Numbered from the stretch's first letter, positions 44,307 to 53,254 are shown. The stretch is 57,308 nucleotides of DNA from Bacillus sp. V3B (GCF_024494465.1 NZ_JAETXM010000022.1:1-57308), one strand, 5' to 3'. Program-made: numbers and translations. The notes: generated by a model from the sequence alone, not told the origin.

Positions 44307-44690
44307 TTATTTTTCGTAGCGAAGGTAATCGTAATTAGAAGTAGGGACTTTTTTGATGATTTTGCCCTTATTATCCTTATAAATTTCATATTCTCGATAA
44401 GTTTCTACGATATAACCATCGATTTCCGTTGTTTCTTCAAGAACCATATCCAATGAATAGTTCTGCGCTGCAACTTCCTCACTTTCCTCGTCTATTGTCA
44501 CATTTGTTTCTTCCTCTATAGCAATAGGTTCACTTCCTTGTGCTTCAGCATCTGCCATTAATACTTCATAAGGAACGCCTGAAACTTGAACATGTTCTTT
44601 ATTGACCACAGAATAGGGCGACTCCAAATAACTTACTAAGACTAATGTCAGGATCATTCCGACTGCGGGTAAGAAAATTTTCACACTCAA
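44307..44690 (-). CDS. membrane-anchored protein of unknown function
   Basis: Unrecognised protein of 127 residues. It has one N-terminal hydrophobic segment (about 5-20) without an obvious cleavage or lipobox, then an acidic linker (EEETNVTIDEESEEV near 60) and a C-terminal Tyr-rich part (YIVETYREYEIYKDNKGK). It is probably anchored with its bulk outside. The gene is divergent from the DUF1858 gene, across a region with two palindromic sites. Confidence 0.6.
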   Translation of the reverse strand: MSVKIFLPAVGMILTLVLVSYLESPYSVVNKEHVQVSGVPYEVLMADAEAQGSEPIAIEEETNVTIDEESEEVAAQNYSLDMVLEETTEIDGYIVETYREYEIYKDNKGKIIKKVPTSNYDYLRYEK

Positions 44691-44886
44691 TCTACTCCTT
44701 TTAATCAGTTCCTATTTAACCATTGTAAATAAATCAAATGGCGACAAGCTTTTAAACCAATAATAGAATCTCGGTAGGATCATTTATTATATGTATATGT
44801 ACGTCCTTTTTTTATAGTACAAGTTGTGCTCATTTAAGCAGAGCATCAACAGGGCTAAATCCAGTAAGTTTTACGATTTTCACCGC

Positions 44887-44904
44887 TAGTGATGTACATC
44901 ACTA
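44887..44904. promoter_or_regulatory. Fnr-like palindrome
   Basis: TAGTGATGTACATCACTA is an 18-bp perfect palindrome holding GTGA-N6-TCAC, the core of the Crp/Fnr site. It lies about 110 bases upstream of the DUF1858 gene, suggesting oxygen or nitric-oxide control of the hemerythrin-type protein downstream. The CRP/Fnr assignment is by pattern only. Confidence 0.6.
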
Positions 44905-44936
44905 TGTTCCTTTTCCATAACGGCTATACTTTTTGT

Positions 44937-44953
44937 ATGAGAATAGTTCTCAT
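44937..44953. promoter_or_regulatory. inverted repeat upstream of the DUF1858 gene
   Basis: ATGAGAA-TAG-TTCTCAT, a perfect 7-bp inverted repeat. It partly resembles the Fur-family 7-1-7 layout, but several positions differ, so the regulator is unknown. Confidence 0.45.
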
Positions 44954-45015
44954 AAAGCGAACTAAAATCATTTATTTGTTTAAAATATGCATTCTCACTA
45001 AAGAGGTGAGCCGTA

Positions 45016-45243
45016 GTGGAGAAAATAGTCGACTTTCAAAAAACAGTCTATGACATCTGTACAGAAGATCCATTCATTATCGAAATTATGAAGGAGCTTG
45101 GCTTTGATCAAATTACCAAGCAAGGAATGTTACAAACAGCAGGACGAGTCATGACGATTGCAAAAGGAGCCCGAATGAAGGGGATTGAGCTATCTGATAT
45201 CATTCAAACTTTTGCGAAACATGGATATAGCGTAAAACAATAG
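45016..45243 (+). CDS. DUF1858 domain protein
   Basis: Small protein of 75 residues (VYDICTEDPFIIEIMKELGF, GRVMTIAKGARMKGIELSDI). DUF1858 is a short helical domain often encoded beside or fused to DUF438/hemerythrin proteins and thought to act in redox or nitrogen-oxide responses. Start is GTG behind AGAGGTGAG. The DUF438 gene follows 85 bases later on the same strand, probably in one operon. Confidence 0.82.
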   Translation: MEKIVDFQKTVYDICTEDPFIIEIMKELGFDQITKQGMLQTAGRVMTIAKGARMKGIELSDIIQTFAKHGYSVKQ

Positions 45244-45328
45244 AATTATGATAGTTCACAGATAAAAGTACTTTAAAGAATCAATCGTGTTTTAATAAAG
45301 AATCGTCAACCAATAGGAGGATGAAATC

Positions 45329-46573
45329 ATGAGCGAATTAATTAATAATCGTGAAGTAATGGAAAGTAAAACCGAACGTCAAGAAATGTTAAAAGAAATT
45401 ATTAAAGAACTTCACGCTGGGAAAAATGTTGATGAAGTAAAAGCAAAATTTGAAGAAGCTGTCGGTGATGTAACCGTTGCAGAAATTTCCCAATTAGAGC
45501 AAGCGCTTATGCAAGAGGAAGGAATTCCAGTTTCTGAAGTTCAACGACTTTGCTCAGTCCATGCGGCTATTTTTAAAGGATCGATAGAAGAGATCCATCG
45601 TTCAGACAAACCAGAGGAACAACCCGGACACCCGATTCATACATGGAAACTGGAAAATAAAGAAGTCGATATGCTTGTGAATTTCAAGCTTCAGCTTCAC
45701 GTAGAACGTTTTGAAAAAGAAGATTCTGATGAAAATAGATTCAAGCTACTTGAAGATTTGAACCTCCTTTTGGATTTGGATAAACATTATTCCAGAAAAG
45801 AAAATTTGCTTTTCCCGTATCTTGAGAGATATGGAATCGATGGGCCAACGAAGGTCATGTGGGGAGTGGATGATGCGATCCGCCTTGCAATCAAAGAAGC
45901 TAAGGCCTTTTTGATGGAGTATTTTGGTAACAAAAATGAAGTAATTGGAGTACTTAATCATGTTATTAAAGAAGTAACAGAAATGATTTTCAAAGAAGAA
46001 AATATTCTCTTCCCAATGGCATTAGAAACATTAACAGAGGATGAGTGGGTGAAAATTGCCGCTGAAAGTGACGAAATTGGCTATTGTTTAACTTCTCCAC
46101 AAGGTGTTTGGCAACCTATCCGCCATCATTTACCCAACGAAGAAGAAGTAGAGGAAGTAGAACCTGCAGATGGTTATATCCGTTTCGAAACTGGAATTAT
46201 TTCCATCAAACAATTAGAAACACTTTTGAATCATTTACCAGTAGATATTACTTTTATTGACGAAAACGATGTGGTTCGTTATTTCTCTCATGGTAAAGAA
46301 AGAATTTTTGCTAGAACTAAGGCTGTTATTGGACGTACTGTACAAAACTGTCATCCGCCACAAAGTGTCCATGTTGTGGAAGAACTATTAAAAGATTTCA
46401 AATCAGGTGCAAAGGATATAGAAGACTTTTGGATTCCAATAAAAGATAAGTTTGTTTATATTCGTTATTTTGCAGTCAGAGATGAAAATGGAACTTATAT
46501 GGGGACACTTGAGTTCACGCAAAATGTAGCAGGAATTCGTGCATTAGAAGGCGAAAAACGAATTTTATCATAA
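45329..46573 (+). CDS. DUF438-hemerythrin-PAS protein
   Basis: Three-part protein of 414 residues: DUF438 (about 15-85, including LCSVHAAIFKGSIEEIH), a hemerythrin-like bundle (about 90-225, HPIHTWKL, HYSRKENLLFPYLERYG, FKEENILFPMALE) able to hold a di-iron centre, and a C-terminal PAS domain (about 290-405, FIDENDVVRYFSHGKERIFARTK). Such proteins are linked to repair or sensing under nitric-oxide or low-oxygen stress. The ATG follows AGGAGG. The Fnr-like site upstream of the operon fits. Confidence 0.88.
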   Translation: MSELINNREVMESKTERQEMLKEIIKELHAGKNVDEVKAKFEEAVGDVTVAEISQLEQALMQEEGIPVSEVQRLCSVHAAIFKGSIEEIHRSDKPEEQPGHPIHTWKLENKEVDMLVNFKLQLHVERFEKEDSDENRFKLLEDLNLLLDLDKHYSRKENLLFPYLERYGIDGPTKVMWGVDDAIRLAIKEAKAFLMEYFGNKNEVIGVLNHVIKEVTEMIFKEENILFPMALETLTEDEWVKIAAESDEIGYCLTSPQGVWQPIRHHLPNEEEVEEVEPADGYIRFETGIISIKQLETLLNHLPVDITFIDENDVVRYFSHGKERIFARTKAVIGRTVQNCHPPQSVHVVEELLKDFKSGAKDIEDFWIPIKDKFVYIRYFAVRDENGTYMGTLEFTQNVAGIRALEGEKRILS

Positions 46574-46641
46574 TGAAAAATTGAATGATGTCAAATTCAT
46601 GATGAATGGCATCAAACAAGGTTATAATTGCATACCATTTC

Positions 46642-46684
46642 AAAAAAGAGGGATCCTGCAACATTACAGGATCCCTCTTTTTTA
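46642..46684 (+). terminator. intrinsic terminator of the DUF438 gene
   Basis: Perfect 15-bp stem AAAAGAGGGATCCTG (46644-46658 with 46667-46681) with T run. Confidence 0.92.
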
Positions 46685-46685
46685 T

Positions 46686-46766
46686 GGCTGTGTTGAGGAT
46701 GAGTGTTGATAAATGGTACATACACGAAAAGTCACTAGATCATCAACACTATGGTTTAACACAGTC
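46686..46766. repeat. imperfect palindromic repeat, copy 3 (short form)
   Basis: Outer arms GGCTGTGTT...AGTGTTGAT and ATCAACACT...AACACAGTC are inverted with a few mismatches. The left arm matches copy 2 at 11600 (GGCTGTGTT, GATG, TGTT, ATAAA). The inner CCTTTGG-type hairpin of copies 1 and 2 is missing, so this is a deleted or minimal form. Confidence 0.6.
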
Positions 46767-46772
46767 TTATTA

Positions 46773-47612
46773 TTAGAAGTACAAAATGAAAATCACAGCG
46801 GCTATAATGATTCGATAAATAGCAAACGGGATAAGCTTAATTTTATTAATCAATTTTAAGAAGAAGCGGATGGAAATAAGGGCGAAGACAAATGCACTAA
46901 TAAAGCCCACGATAAAAAACGGCAGGGCATCCACCGAGAAGTATTGCCAGTTTTTCAAAAGAGAGATAAAACTCGCACCGGCCATAATAGGAACGGCCAT
47001 AATAAACGTAAAGTCAGCCGCCGTACGATGGTTTAATCCAAATAAGACACCACCTGAAATCGTTGCTCCTGATCGTGAGAAGCCTGGCCATAGAGATAGA
47101 CACTGAACAAGTCCTACGATAAACGCCTGTTTATACGTAATCTCGTCAAGGGAATTGACACTTGAACGTTTTCCGCCAAACACATCGGCAAGAATCATTA
47201 AGATTGCACCGAGTACTAAACCAATTGCGACGGTTTCAATGGAAAATAAATACTCATCAATATAATCTTCAAACAAAAGACCTAGTATTCCAGCTGGAAT
47301 TAAACCAACAATAACATGGGTCAGTTTCAAATGTTCTTTTCCATGTACGACGACCTTTTCCTTATTGAAAAGACGATTTAAACCAAGTAAATCAATAAAT
47401 CGATCTCTAAACACGATCACAACCGCCAAAATGGATCCAAGTTGGATAACAACTTTAAATGTATTGGCTACATATTTTGTTAAAAACTCTTCTGATTTCA
47501 ACCACATATCATCCACGATAATCATATGACCAGTAGAGGAAATAGGGGCAAATTCCGTTAAACCTTCTACCATTCCTAGAATAATAGCTTTTAAAATTTC
47601 TATAAAATCCAT
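46773..47612 (-). CDS. uppP: undecaprenyl-diphosphatase UppP (BacA)
   Basis: Dephosphorylates undecaprenyl diphosphate to the monophosphate lipid carrier for peptidoglycan and teichoic acid, and confers bacitracin tolerance. The 279 residues include the active-site motifs GMVEGLTEFAPISSTGHM (13-30) and LWPGFSRSGATISGG near 172. The ATG follows AAGGAG. It lies 24 bases after the dedA gene, so the two form an operon. Confidence 0.94.
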   Translation of the reverse strand: MDFIEILKAIILGMVEGLTEFAPISSTGHMIIVDDMWLKSEEFLTKYVANTFKVVIQLGSILAVVIVFRDRFIDLLGLNRLFNKEKVVVHGKEHLKLTHVIVGLIPAGILGLLFEDYIDEYLFSIETVAIGLVLGAILMILADVFGGKRSSVNSLDEITYKQAFIVGLVQCLSLWPGFSRSGATISGGVLFGLNHRTAADFTFIMAVPIMAGASFISLLKNWQYFSVDALPFFIVGFISAFVFALISIRFFLKLINKIKLIPFAIYRIIIAAVIFILYF

Positions 47613-47636
47613 TGTGAAAAATTCTCCTTATAATTG

Positions 47637-48248
47637 TTATGATTTCTTTCTTTTTTTACGGAAAAAGAGAATAAAGAACACAATCATTCCAATTGCGATT
47701 AGGGTATAGGCAATATCTGAATAAATATCCATGAAGCTCAAGATATTTTCCCAGTTTTCACCTAAAGCGGCACCGACAGAAACAAGAATAATATTCCAAA
47801 TCAACGTTCCAATAAAGGTGAAAACAAGGAATACAGCAAATTTCATGTTAGACATACCAGCAGGGATGGAAATTAAACTTCGGATCAACGGAACCATCCG
47901 GCAAAATAGCACTGTCCAGTAACCGTATTTGTCAAACCAAGCATCTGCTTTCCAAATATCTTTTTTCGTGATCCGTAAAATATGTCCCCAACGGTCAACA
48001 ATTTTTTCTAGTCTCGATACATCTAGCAAAAGGCCAATCCCATAAAGTATAACAGCCCCAACAACTGAACCAGCAGTAGATGCAACAATGACCCCTGGAA
48101 CGGTTAAGTTTGTATAGGTTGTCATGAACCCACCAAATGGAAGAATAACTTCTGAAGGGATGGGAGGAAAGACATTCTCTAAAGCAATCATGAGAAAAAT
48201 TCCGATATAACCAAACTGTTCCATAAAGTCTGTAATCCAGCTTTGCAT
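47637..48248 (-). CDS. DedA/SNARE-associated family membrane protein
   Basis: Membrane protein of 203 residues with the DedA landmarks: re-entrant acidic motif PPIPSEVILPFGG (27-39) and FCRMVPLIRSLISIPAGM near 115. DedA proteins, including UptA, have been shown to flip undecaprenyl phosphate or other phospholipids inward. Co-transcription with uppP matches that role in lipid-carrier recycling. The ATG follows TTGGAGG. Confidence 0.9.
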   Translation of the reverse strand: MQSWITDFMEQFGYIGIFLMIALENVFPPIPSEVILPFGGFMTTYTNLTVPGVIVASTAGSVVGAVILYGIGLLLDVSRLEKIVDRWGHILRITKKDIWKADAWFDKYGYWTVLFCRMVPLIRSLISIPAGMSNMKFAVFLVFTFIGTLIWNIILVSVGAALGENWENILSFMDIYSDIAYTLIAIGMIVFFILFFRKKRKKS

Positions 48249-48453
48249 GTTAAACCTCCAACTAAGCTACTTTTCTTCAGGTTGTCCTACTCTCATACAA
48301 TAGTATGCAGTACGGAAAAAGTCCATGCAGAAAGATTAACATGAAAATGAAGGAAATGCGCTCATTCTTTCTTTAACACTATCTTCCTAGCTTTTATATT
48401 GTAATAGACGAAACCAATCACGAACAGCCCTACATTTGAAAGAATAGAAAAAA

Positions 48454-48503
48454 GGTACCTAATACTTAAAAAAGATATCTGTCTTTTTTAAGTATTAGGT
48501 ACC
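48454..48503. repeat. variant REPIN-like palindrome acting as terminator
   Basis: Perfect 22-bp arms (48454-48475, 48482-48503) with a 6-base loop. The first 24 bases have the same layout as the standard module but a diverged core, GGTACCTAATACT in place of GGTGCCTGACACC, still followed by AAAAAGA. It begins six bases past the ABC permease stop, and the minus strand continues with TTTTTT, so it terminates that operon. Confidence 0.8.
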
Positions 48504-48509
48504 AAGTTT

Positions 48510-49499
48510 TTAGTAAACATCTTGCCTTGTGAAGACGAGGAAAGAAACGAATAGGGAGATGAGCCACCAGACTGCTAAGACGCTGATGGAAAACAGTAAC
48601 GTCATCCCTTCAATTGGTGGAGCCACTCCACTTAAATAACCAGTTAAGTTTAAATTGACCATAAACAAATATTTAGCAGATTCCCAGGAAGAAACCATTG
48701 AGCTTAAGATAGATCCTGAAACAAGGGCTGCGAGCATCACGCCCATACCTGCTGCTGTACTTCGAATTAAAACAGATAACATAAACGCCAGCGTCCCGAT
48801 AACGACTGCAACAAACCAGGCAAGCCCAAAGTCCATCAATAAAAATTTCCACTGGCTAATCATTCTTACGCCAGATGTATCTAAAGCTCCAGCTTGAGCA
48901 GAAAAGCCCGTAATTACGGGTGCACCCCAACCACGATAACCGAACACTACCCCAGATAGTAGATAGGAAAGCACCCCGACAATTGCCATGATGATGGAGA
49001 TGGATAATAAGAGCGAAATATATTTGCTCAAAAGAATTCGCCAACGTTTGACCGGTCTTGTTAGCAGTAGTTTAATGGAGCCTAAAGTATGTTCAGAGGA
49101 AACGAGATCACTAGCAATGAGCATGACAAGCAAAGGAATAAACATCGTACCCGAATTTTCAATGAACATTCTCACAAATGTTGGTGCCCCGGGTTCTGAA
49201 GGATTGATATCATGATCAAGATAGTATTGCCGCTGTTTCAACGTAATTTGCAATCGTTCACGAACATCATCTGTCATTCGGCTTGAACTGAGCCGGTTTG
49301 AAATATCAACAATCTGGGATTGAATTGCAACTCGCCAGTCAGTCGTTCCAAGCTTTTCTTGCTGTTCCAATGTTTGTTTATATTGGGCATATGTAAATAA
49401 AGCAACGAGAACGGCAACAATCAAAGCAACAACAATTAAGCGTTTCCTTGCTAACAACTTCATCATTTCATTATGAATGAGCTTATTCAATCGTACCAC
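48510..49499 (-). CDS. ABC transporter permease (ABC-2 type)
   Basis: Membrane subunit of 329 residues. The first segment (about 20-40) is followed by an extracytoplasmic loop and five more segments, with the DLVSSEHTLGSIKLLLTRPVKR motif near 128 common in ABC-2 permeases. It overlaps the ATPase gene by 17 bases. Start could be GTG at 49499 or TTG at 49490. With the ATPase and SGNH hydrolase it forms a three-gene operon. The substrate is unknown. Confidence 0.85.
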   Translation of the reverse strand: MVRLNKLIHNEMMKLLARKRLIVVALIVAVLVALFTYAQYKQTLEQQEKLGTTDWRVAIQSQIVDISNRLSSSRMTDDVRERLQITLKQRQYYLDHDINPSEPGAPTFVRMFIENSGTMFIPLLVMLIASDLVSSEHTLGSIKLLLTRPVKRWRILLSKYISLLLSISIIMAIVGVLSYLLSGVVFGYRGWGAPVITGFSAQAGALDTSGVRMISQWKFLLMDFGLAWFVAVVIGTLAFMLSVLIRSTAAGMGVMLAALVSGSILSSMVSSWESAKYLFMVNLNLTGYLSGVAPPIEGMTLLFSISVLAVWWLISLFVSFLVFTRQDVY

Positions 49500-50391
49500 C
49501 GCCCGTCAGTTGTAAAAATAACTCCTCTAAAACGGGAATTTTACGATTCATTTCCAAAATGGAGACCCCTTCTTCAATTAACGCTTTACTCCACTCAGCG
49601 GCATTCTCTCCTTCGAGAGGAGTCGTTAAATAGTCACCATCTGCTGTTACATCTGTGAACTGTGCCAAAATCTTCTTCCCTTGTAAAAGAGGGGATACCT
49701 TCCAAACGAGTTTCTCCTGTCTTGTCAGTAGGTTTTCAACAGAATCAATTTGAATAATTTCTCCTTCTGTCATGATGGCGACTCGATCGCAAAGCAGTTG
49801 AATTTCACTTAATAGGTGGCTTGAGACAAGCACACTCAACCCTTCACTTTCTGCTAAGTTACGAATAAACTGCCGCATCTCACGAATCCCCGCCGGGTCG
49901 AGTCCATTTGTAGGCTCATCCAAGATGAGCACCTTTGGCCGATTCAGTAGGGCTTGGGCAATTCCAAGTCTCTGCCGCATGCCAAGCGAATACGTTTTGA
50001 CCTTATCATGGATTCGGTCATCGAGACTAACAAACGCAATGGTTTCTTTAATTTGCTCTTCTGTAACAGAAGGAAGCATTCTGGCAAAGTGAAGCAAATT
50101 ATCCCAGCCAGACAAATATGGATATAACTCAGGATTTTCAACAATACAGCCTAAATATTGCATCGCTTTTGTAAATTCTTTTCGCACATCATAGCCACAA
50201 ATCGAAATCGTACCATTTGTTGGCTTGATGAGACCTGTTAGCATTCGAATCGTTGTTGTTTTTCCAGCTCCGTTAGGGCCCAGGAATCCAAAGACTTCGC
50301 CTTGTTTCAGCTCAAAGTTTAACCCTTTAATAATCTCCTTTCGTCCAATTGTCTTGCGTAGATTGTTCACTGCCAATGTTACTTCAGCCAT
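49483..50391 (-). CDS. ABC transporter ATP-binding protein
   Basis: ATPase subunit of 302 residues with Walker A GPNGAGKTTT near 39, signature YSLGMRQRLGIAQ near 133 and Walker B VLILDEPTNGLDP near 153. The type is that of bacitracin/multidrug or lantibiotic-immunity exporters. The ATG follows AGGAGG and overlaps the hydrolase gene by 8 bases, so translation is coupled. Confidence 0.9.
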   Translation of the reverse strand: MAEVTLAVNNLRKTIGRKEIIKGLNFELKQGEVFGFLGPNGAGKTTTIRMLTGLIKPTNGTISICGYDVRKEFTKAMQYLGCIVENPELYPYLSGWDNLLHFARMLPSVTEEQIKETIAFVSLDDRIHDKVKTYSLGMRQRLGIAQALLNRPKVLILDEPTNGLDPAGIREMRQFIRNLAESEGLSVLVSSHLLSEIQLLCDRVAIMTEGEIIQIDSVENLLTRQEKLVWKVSPLLQGKKILAQFTDVTADGDYLTTPLEGENAAEWSKALIEEGVSILEMNRKIPVLEELFLQLTGGGTIE

Positions 50392-51190
50392 CTTGATCGA
50401 CCTCCTTTTCCCAGCTAATAAGGGGAGCTACTCTATTAGAAATTAACTGATATCCAGCTTGATTTGGGTGGAAATGATCAGAATACAAGTAATCGTTGAC
50501 AGACAATTGAAATAAATCAAAGGTCGGGACAAATACCATTTTCTCAAATTGCCCAACGACCATCTCAGTTGCATAATTCCATTCACGAATGATCGTATTC
50601 GTCACTTCGCTCCCCTCTAATTCGATAAATGGATTATACAGCCCGAGAAGAAAGACGGTCGCTTGTTGATTATGTTCGCGAATCGTTGTGAAGATTTGTT
50701 TCATATTAGCCAAGTAATCTTGTTGAAGCTGTTTTACATTCTCAAGGTCTAAATTGAGTAGGGTCTCTCCCTTTTGAAAAAGATCATTTCCCCCAATGGT
50801 CATCAAGATCACATCGGCTTCTCCCATTTGGCGCGCAATATTTTGTTCTCCTAATTGTTGTAAGAGATCTGATGAAGTTTGACCATTAATTCCTAAGTTA
50901 TAGATGAGAATCTCTTGTGGATTTAACCGTTTTTTCAATTCATCTGTTACGAGTCCAACATAACCTTTTCCAGAATCATCACCTGTGCCTCTTGTAAGGG
51001 AGTCTCCAAGTGCCAATACTGTCAAGTCCTTTGTATTTGTTTGTTCAGTTACGTTTTCCGTAGGTTTCTTCTCTATACTAGCGGCTTTTCCAGAATAAAA
51101 ATCTTGAATCGACCAGACTAAACCAAATATCCATAGAAACGATAGTAAAATGGCGATAATCGTCGTCATCTGAGCTGTGTTTTTTTTCAA
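50384..51190 (-). CDS. SGNH/GDSL hydrolase
   Basis: Membrane-anchored esterase or acylhydrolase of 268 residues. I use the TTG at 51190 behind AGGAGATGA; an ATG at 51238 lies upstream of that site. The N-terminal membrane segment (about 8-28) is followed by the SGNH blocks: LALGDSLTRG (Ser), NLGINGQTSSDL (Gly/Asn), MTIGGNDLF (Asn) and DHFHPNQAGYQ (Asp/His). First gene of the operon with the ABC exporter, so it may process what the exporter handles. Confidence 0.88.
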   Translation of the reverse strand: MKKNTAQMTTIIAILLSFLWIFGLVWSIQDFYSGKAASIEKKPTENVTEQTNTKDLTVLALGDSLTRGTGDDSGKGYVGLVTDELKKRLNPQEILIYNLGINGQTSSDLLQQLGEQNIARQMGEADVILMTIGGNDLFQKGETLLNLDLENVKQLQQDYLANMKQIFTTIREHNQQATVFLLGLYNPFIELEGSEVTNTIIREWNYATEMVVGQFEKMVFVPTFDLFQLSVNDYLYSDHFHPNQAGYQLISNRVAPLISWEKEVDQDG

Positions 51191-51530
51191 AAAATCATCT
51201 CCTGTGATGGTCATTATTTTCATTTCTAACACCATCATTTATTCATCTGCATTTATCGTAGGGAGTTGGTTCATGTAAACATAGTTATTTCTATTGTGAA
51301 AAGACTTTAATCCCATTTAATAAAATTTGTTTGAAAGTGGTGTTGAAATTTGTGTGACGGAAGAAAATGAGGAAGTTTTGTATTGAAATCAATCCAGAGT
51401 AGGGTAGAGAGAAGAAATAGGAATGATTAGTCTCTCCCTTCTTCCAGGAGATCATTATTTTGAGATATCCGTACTTTTACTTTTTCTGTAAAAAAGAACA
51501 AACAAAGTTAAAAAGTTTTAGTGGAAAATA

Positions 51531-51566
51531 AAAAAGTGAAACCTCCAAATGGAAGTTTCACTTTAA
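51531..51566 (-). terminator. intrinsic terminator of ilvD
   Basis: AAAGTGAAACCTCC and GGAAGTTTCACTTT (51533-51546, 51551-51564) form the stem, with T residues on the minus strand. The stretch 51191-51530 contains the SGNH promoter region and no gene. Confidence 0.85.
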
Positions 51567-51574
51567 CGTCTTTA

Positions 51575-53254
51575 TTAGATTTTCATTACGCCGCCAGAGC
51601 TAGCGTTTGTTACAAGTTTGGAGTAGCGTGCTAAGTAACCTCGTTTTACTTTTGGTTCAAAGCCTTTCCAGTTCGCTTTACGTTTTTCCATTTCTTCATC
51701 AGAAATTTCTAGTTTGATTGTTCGATTATTCATATCAAGTTCAATGATGTCACCATCTTCGACAAACGCGATTGGACCACCCTCTGCTGCTTCTGGAGAA
51801 ATATGACCGATTGAAATCCCTCTTGATGCACCTGAGAAACGTCCGTCTGTGATCAAACCAACTTTCGCTCCAAGACCACGACCAACGATTTGTGAAGTAG
51901 GGGCAAGCATTTCTGGCATACCTGGTCCACCTTTAGGGCCTTCATAACGGATAACCACAACATGGCCTTCTTCTACTTTGCCCATAATGATTCCTGATAG
52001 TGCATCTTCTTGAGAATCAAAGCAAATTGCAGGACCTCTATGATAGCCACCAACAGATTCGTCGACTGCACCCACTTTGATAATGGAACCAGCTGGAGCC
52101 AAGTTACCGAATAATACGGCAAGACCACCTTGCTCAGAATGTGGATTGTCTAGTGGATGGATAACATCCTTATCCAAAATCTCACAACCAGCAACATTTT
52201 CACGTATGGTTTTACTTGATACGGTCAGGCAATCACCATTGAAAGCACCTGGTTTTTTCAGCAACTCATTGATAATAGCACTTACGCCTCCAGCATTATG
52301 CACATCTTCAATATGATAGTCTGATGCTGGAGCGATTTTTGCAAGATGTGGTACGCGAGCAGCCACTTCATTAATGCGTTCCATAGAATACTCAATTTCA
52401 GCTTCATGTGCTAACGCTAATGTGTGTAGAACCGTGTTCGTAGAACCACCCATAGCCATGTCTAATGCAAATGCATTGTCAATTGCATCGATCGTTACGA
52501 TGTCACGAGGCTTAATGTCCTTTTTAATAAGGTCCATCAATTGTGTAGCTGATTGTTTAACAAAATCTTTCCGCTCTTCAGCTACGGCTAGAATTGTCCC
52601 ATTACCAGGAAGTGCAAGACCAAGACCTTCTGCTAAACAGTTCATTGAGTTTGCTGTAAACATACCTGAACAAGAACCACATGTAGGACAGGCAACTTGC
52701 TCGATTTCTTGTAATCTAGCCTCATCAATATTACCAGCTTGATAGGCTCCTACACCTTCAAAAACAGATGTTAAATCAAGAGCATTACCACTTGCATCTG
52801 TACCGGCTTTCATTGGTCCGCCACTGACAAAGATCGTTGGAATATTGACGCGAAGAGCCGCCATCATCATCCCTGGTGTAATTTTGTCACAGTTTGGGAT
52901 ACAAACCATTCCATCGAACCAGTGAGCAGATACGACTGTTTCGACTGAATCAGCAATAACTTCGCGACTTGGTAATGAATAGCGCATGCCAATATGTCCC
53001 ATCGCGATTCCGTCATCAACACCGATTGTATTAAATTCAAAAGGTACACCGCCCGCTTCACGAATGGCTTCCTTTACAATTTTTCCGAATTCCTGTAGGT
53101 GAACATGTCCAGGAACGATATCAATATAAGAGTTACATACCGCAATAAACGGTTTACCGAAATCCTCTTCTTTAACGCCGGCTGCACGTAACAAACTACG
53201 ATGCGGTGCACGGTCGACTCCTTGTGTAATCATACTACTACGTAAATCTGTCAA
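51575..53254 (-). CDS. ilvD: dihydroxy-acid dehydratase IlvD
   Basis: Iron-sulfur dehydratase of valine, leucine and isoleucine synthesis, 559 residues. Cluster and active-site landmarks are [16 protein letters not shown] near 40, [10 protein letters not shown] near 120, [19 protein letters not shown] near 190, and [14 protein letters not shown] near 470. The start is TTG behind GGAGGG and the sequence begins [19 protein letters not shown]. It is monocistronic here, away from other ilv-leu genes, and no T-box leader is visible upstream. Confidence 0.96.
   Translation of the reverse strand: MTDLRSSMITQGVDRAPHRSLLRAAGVKEEDFGKPFIAVCNSYIDIVPGHVHLQEFGKIVKEAIREAGGVPFEFNTIGVDDGIAMGHIGMRYSLPSREVIADSVETVVSAHWFDGMVCIPNCDKITPGMMMAALRVNIPTIFVSGGPMKAGTDASGNALDLTSVFEGVGAYQAGNIDEARLQEIEQVACPTCGSCSGMFTANSMNCLAEGLGLALPGNGTILAVAEERKDFVKQSATQLMDLIKKDIKPRDIVTIDAIDNAFALDMAMGGSTNTVLHTLALAHEAEIEYSMERINEVAARVPHLAKIAPASDYHIEDVHNAGGVSAIINELLKKPGAFNGDCLTVSSKTIRENVAGCEILDKDVIHPLDNPHSEQGGLAVLFGNLAPAGSIIKVGAVDESVGGYHRGPAICFDSQEDALSGIIMGKVEEGHVVVIRYEGPKGGPGMPEMLAPTSQIVGRGLGAKVGLITDGRFSGASRGISIGHISPEAAEGGPIAFVEDGDIIELDMNNRTIKLEISDEEMEKRKANWKGFEPKVKRGYLARYSKLVTNASSGGVMKI

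Noticed and set aside
35779-48503. CRISPR array from the repeated GGTGTCAGGCACC
   Set aside because: Copies are kilobases apart, in both orientations and without regular spacers or cas genes; they are dispersed REP elements.
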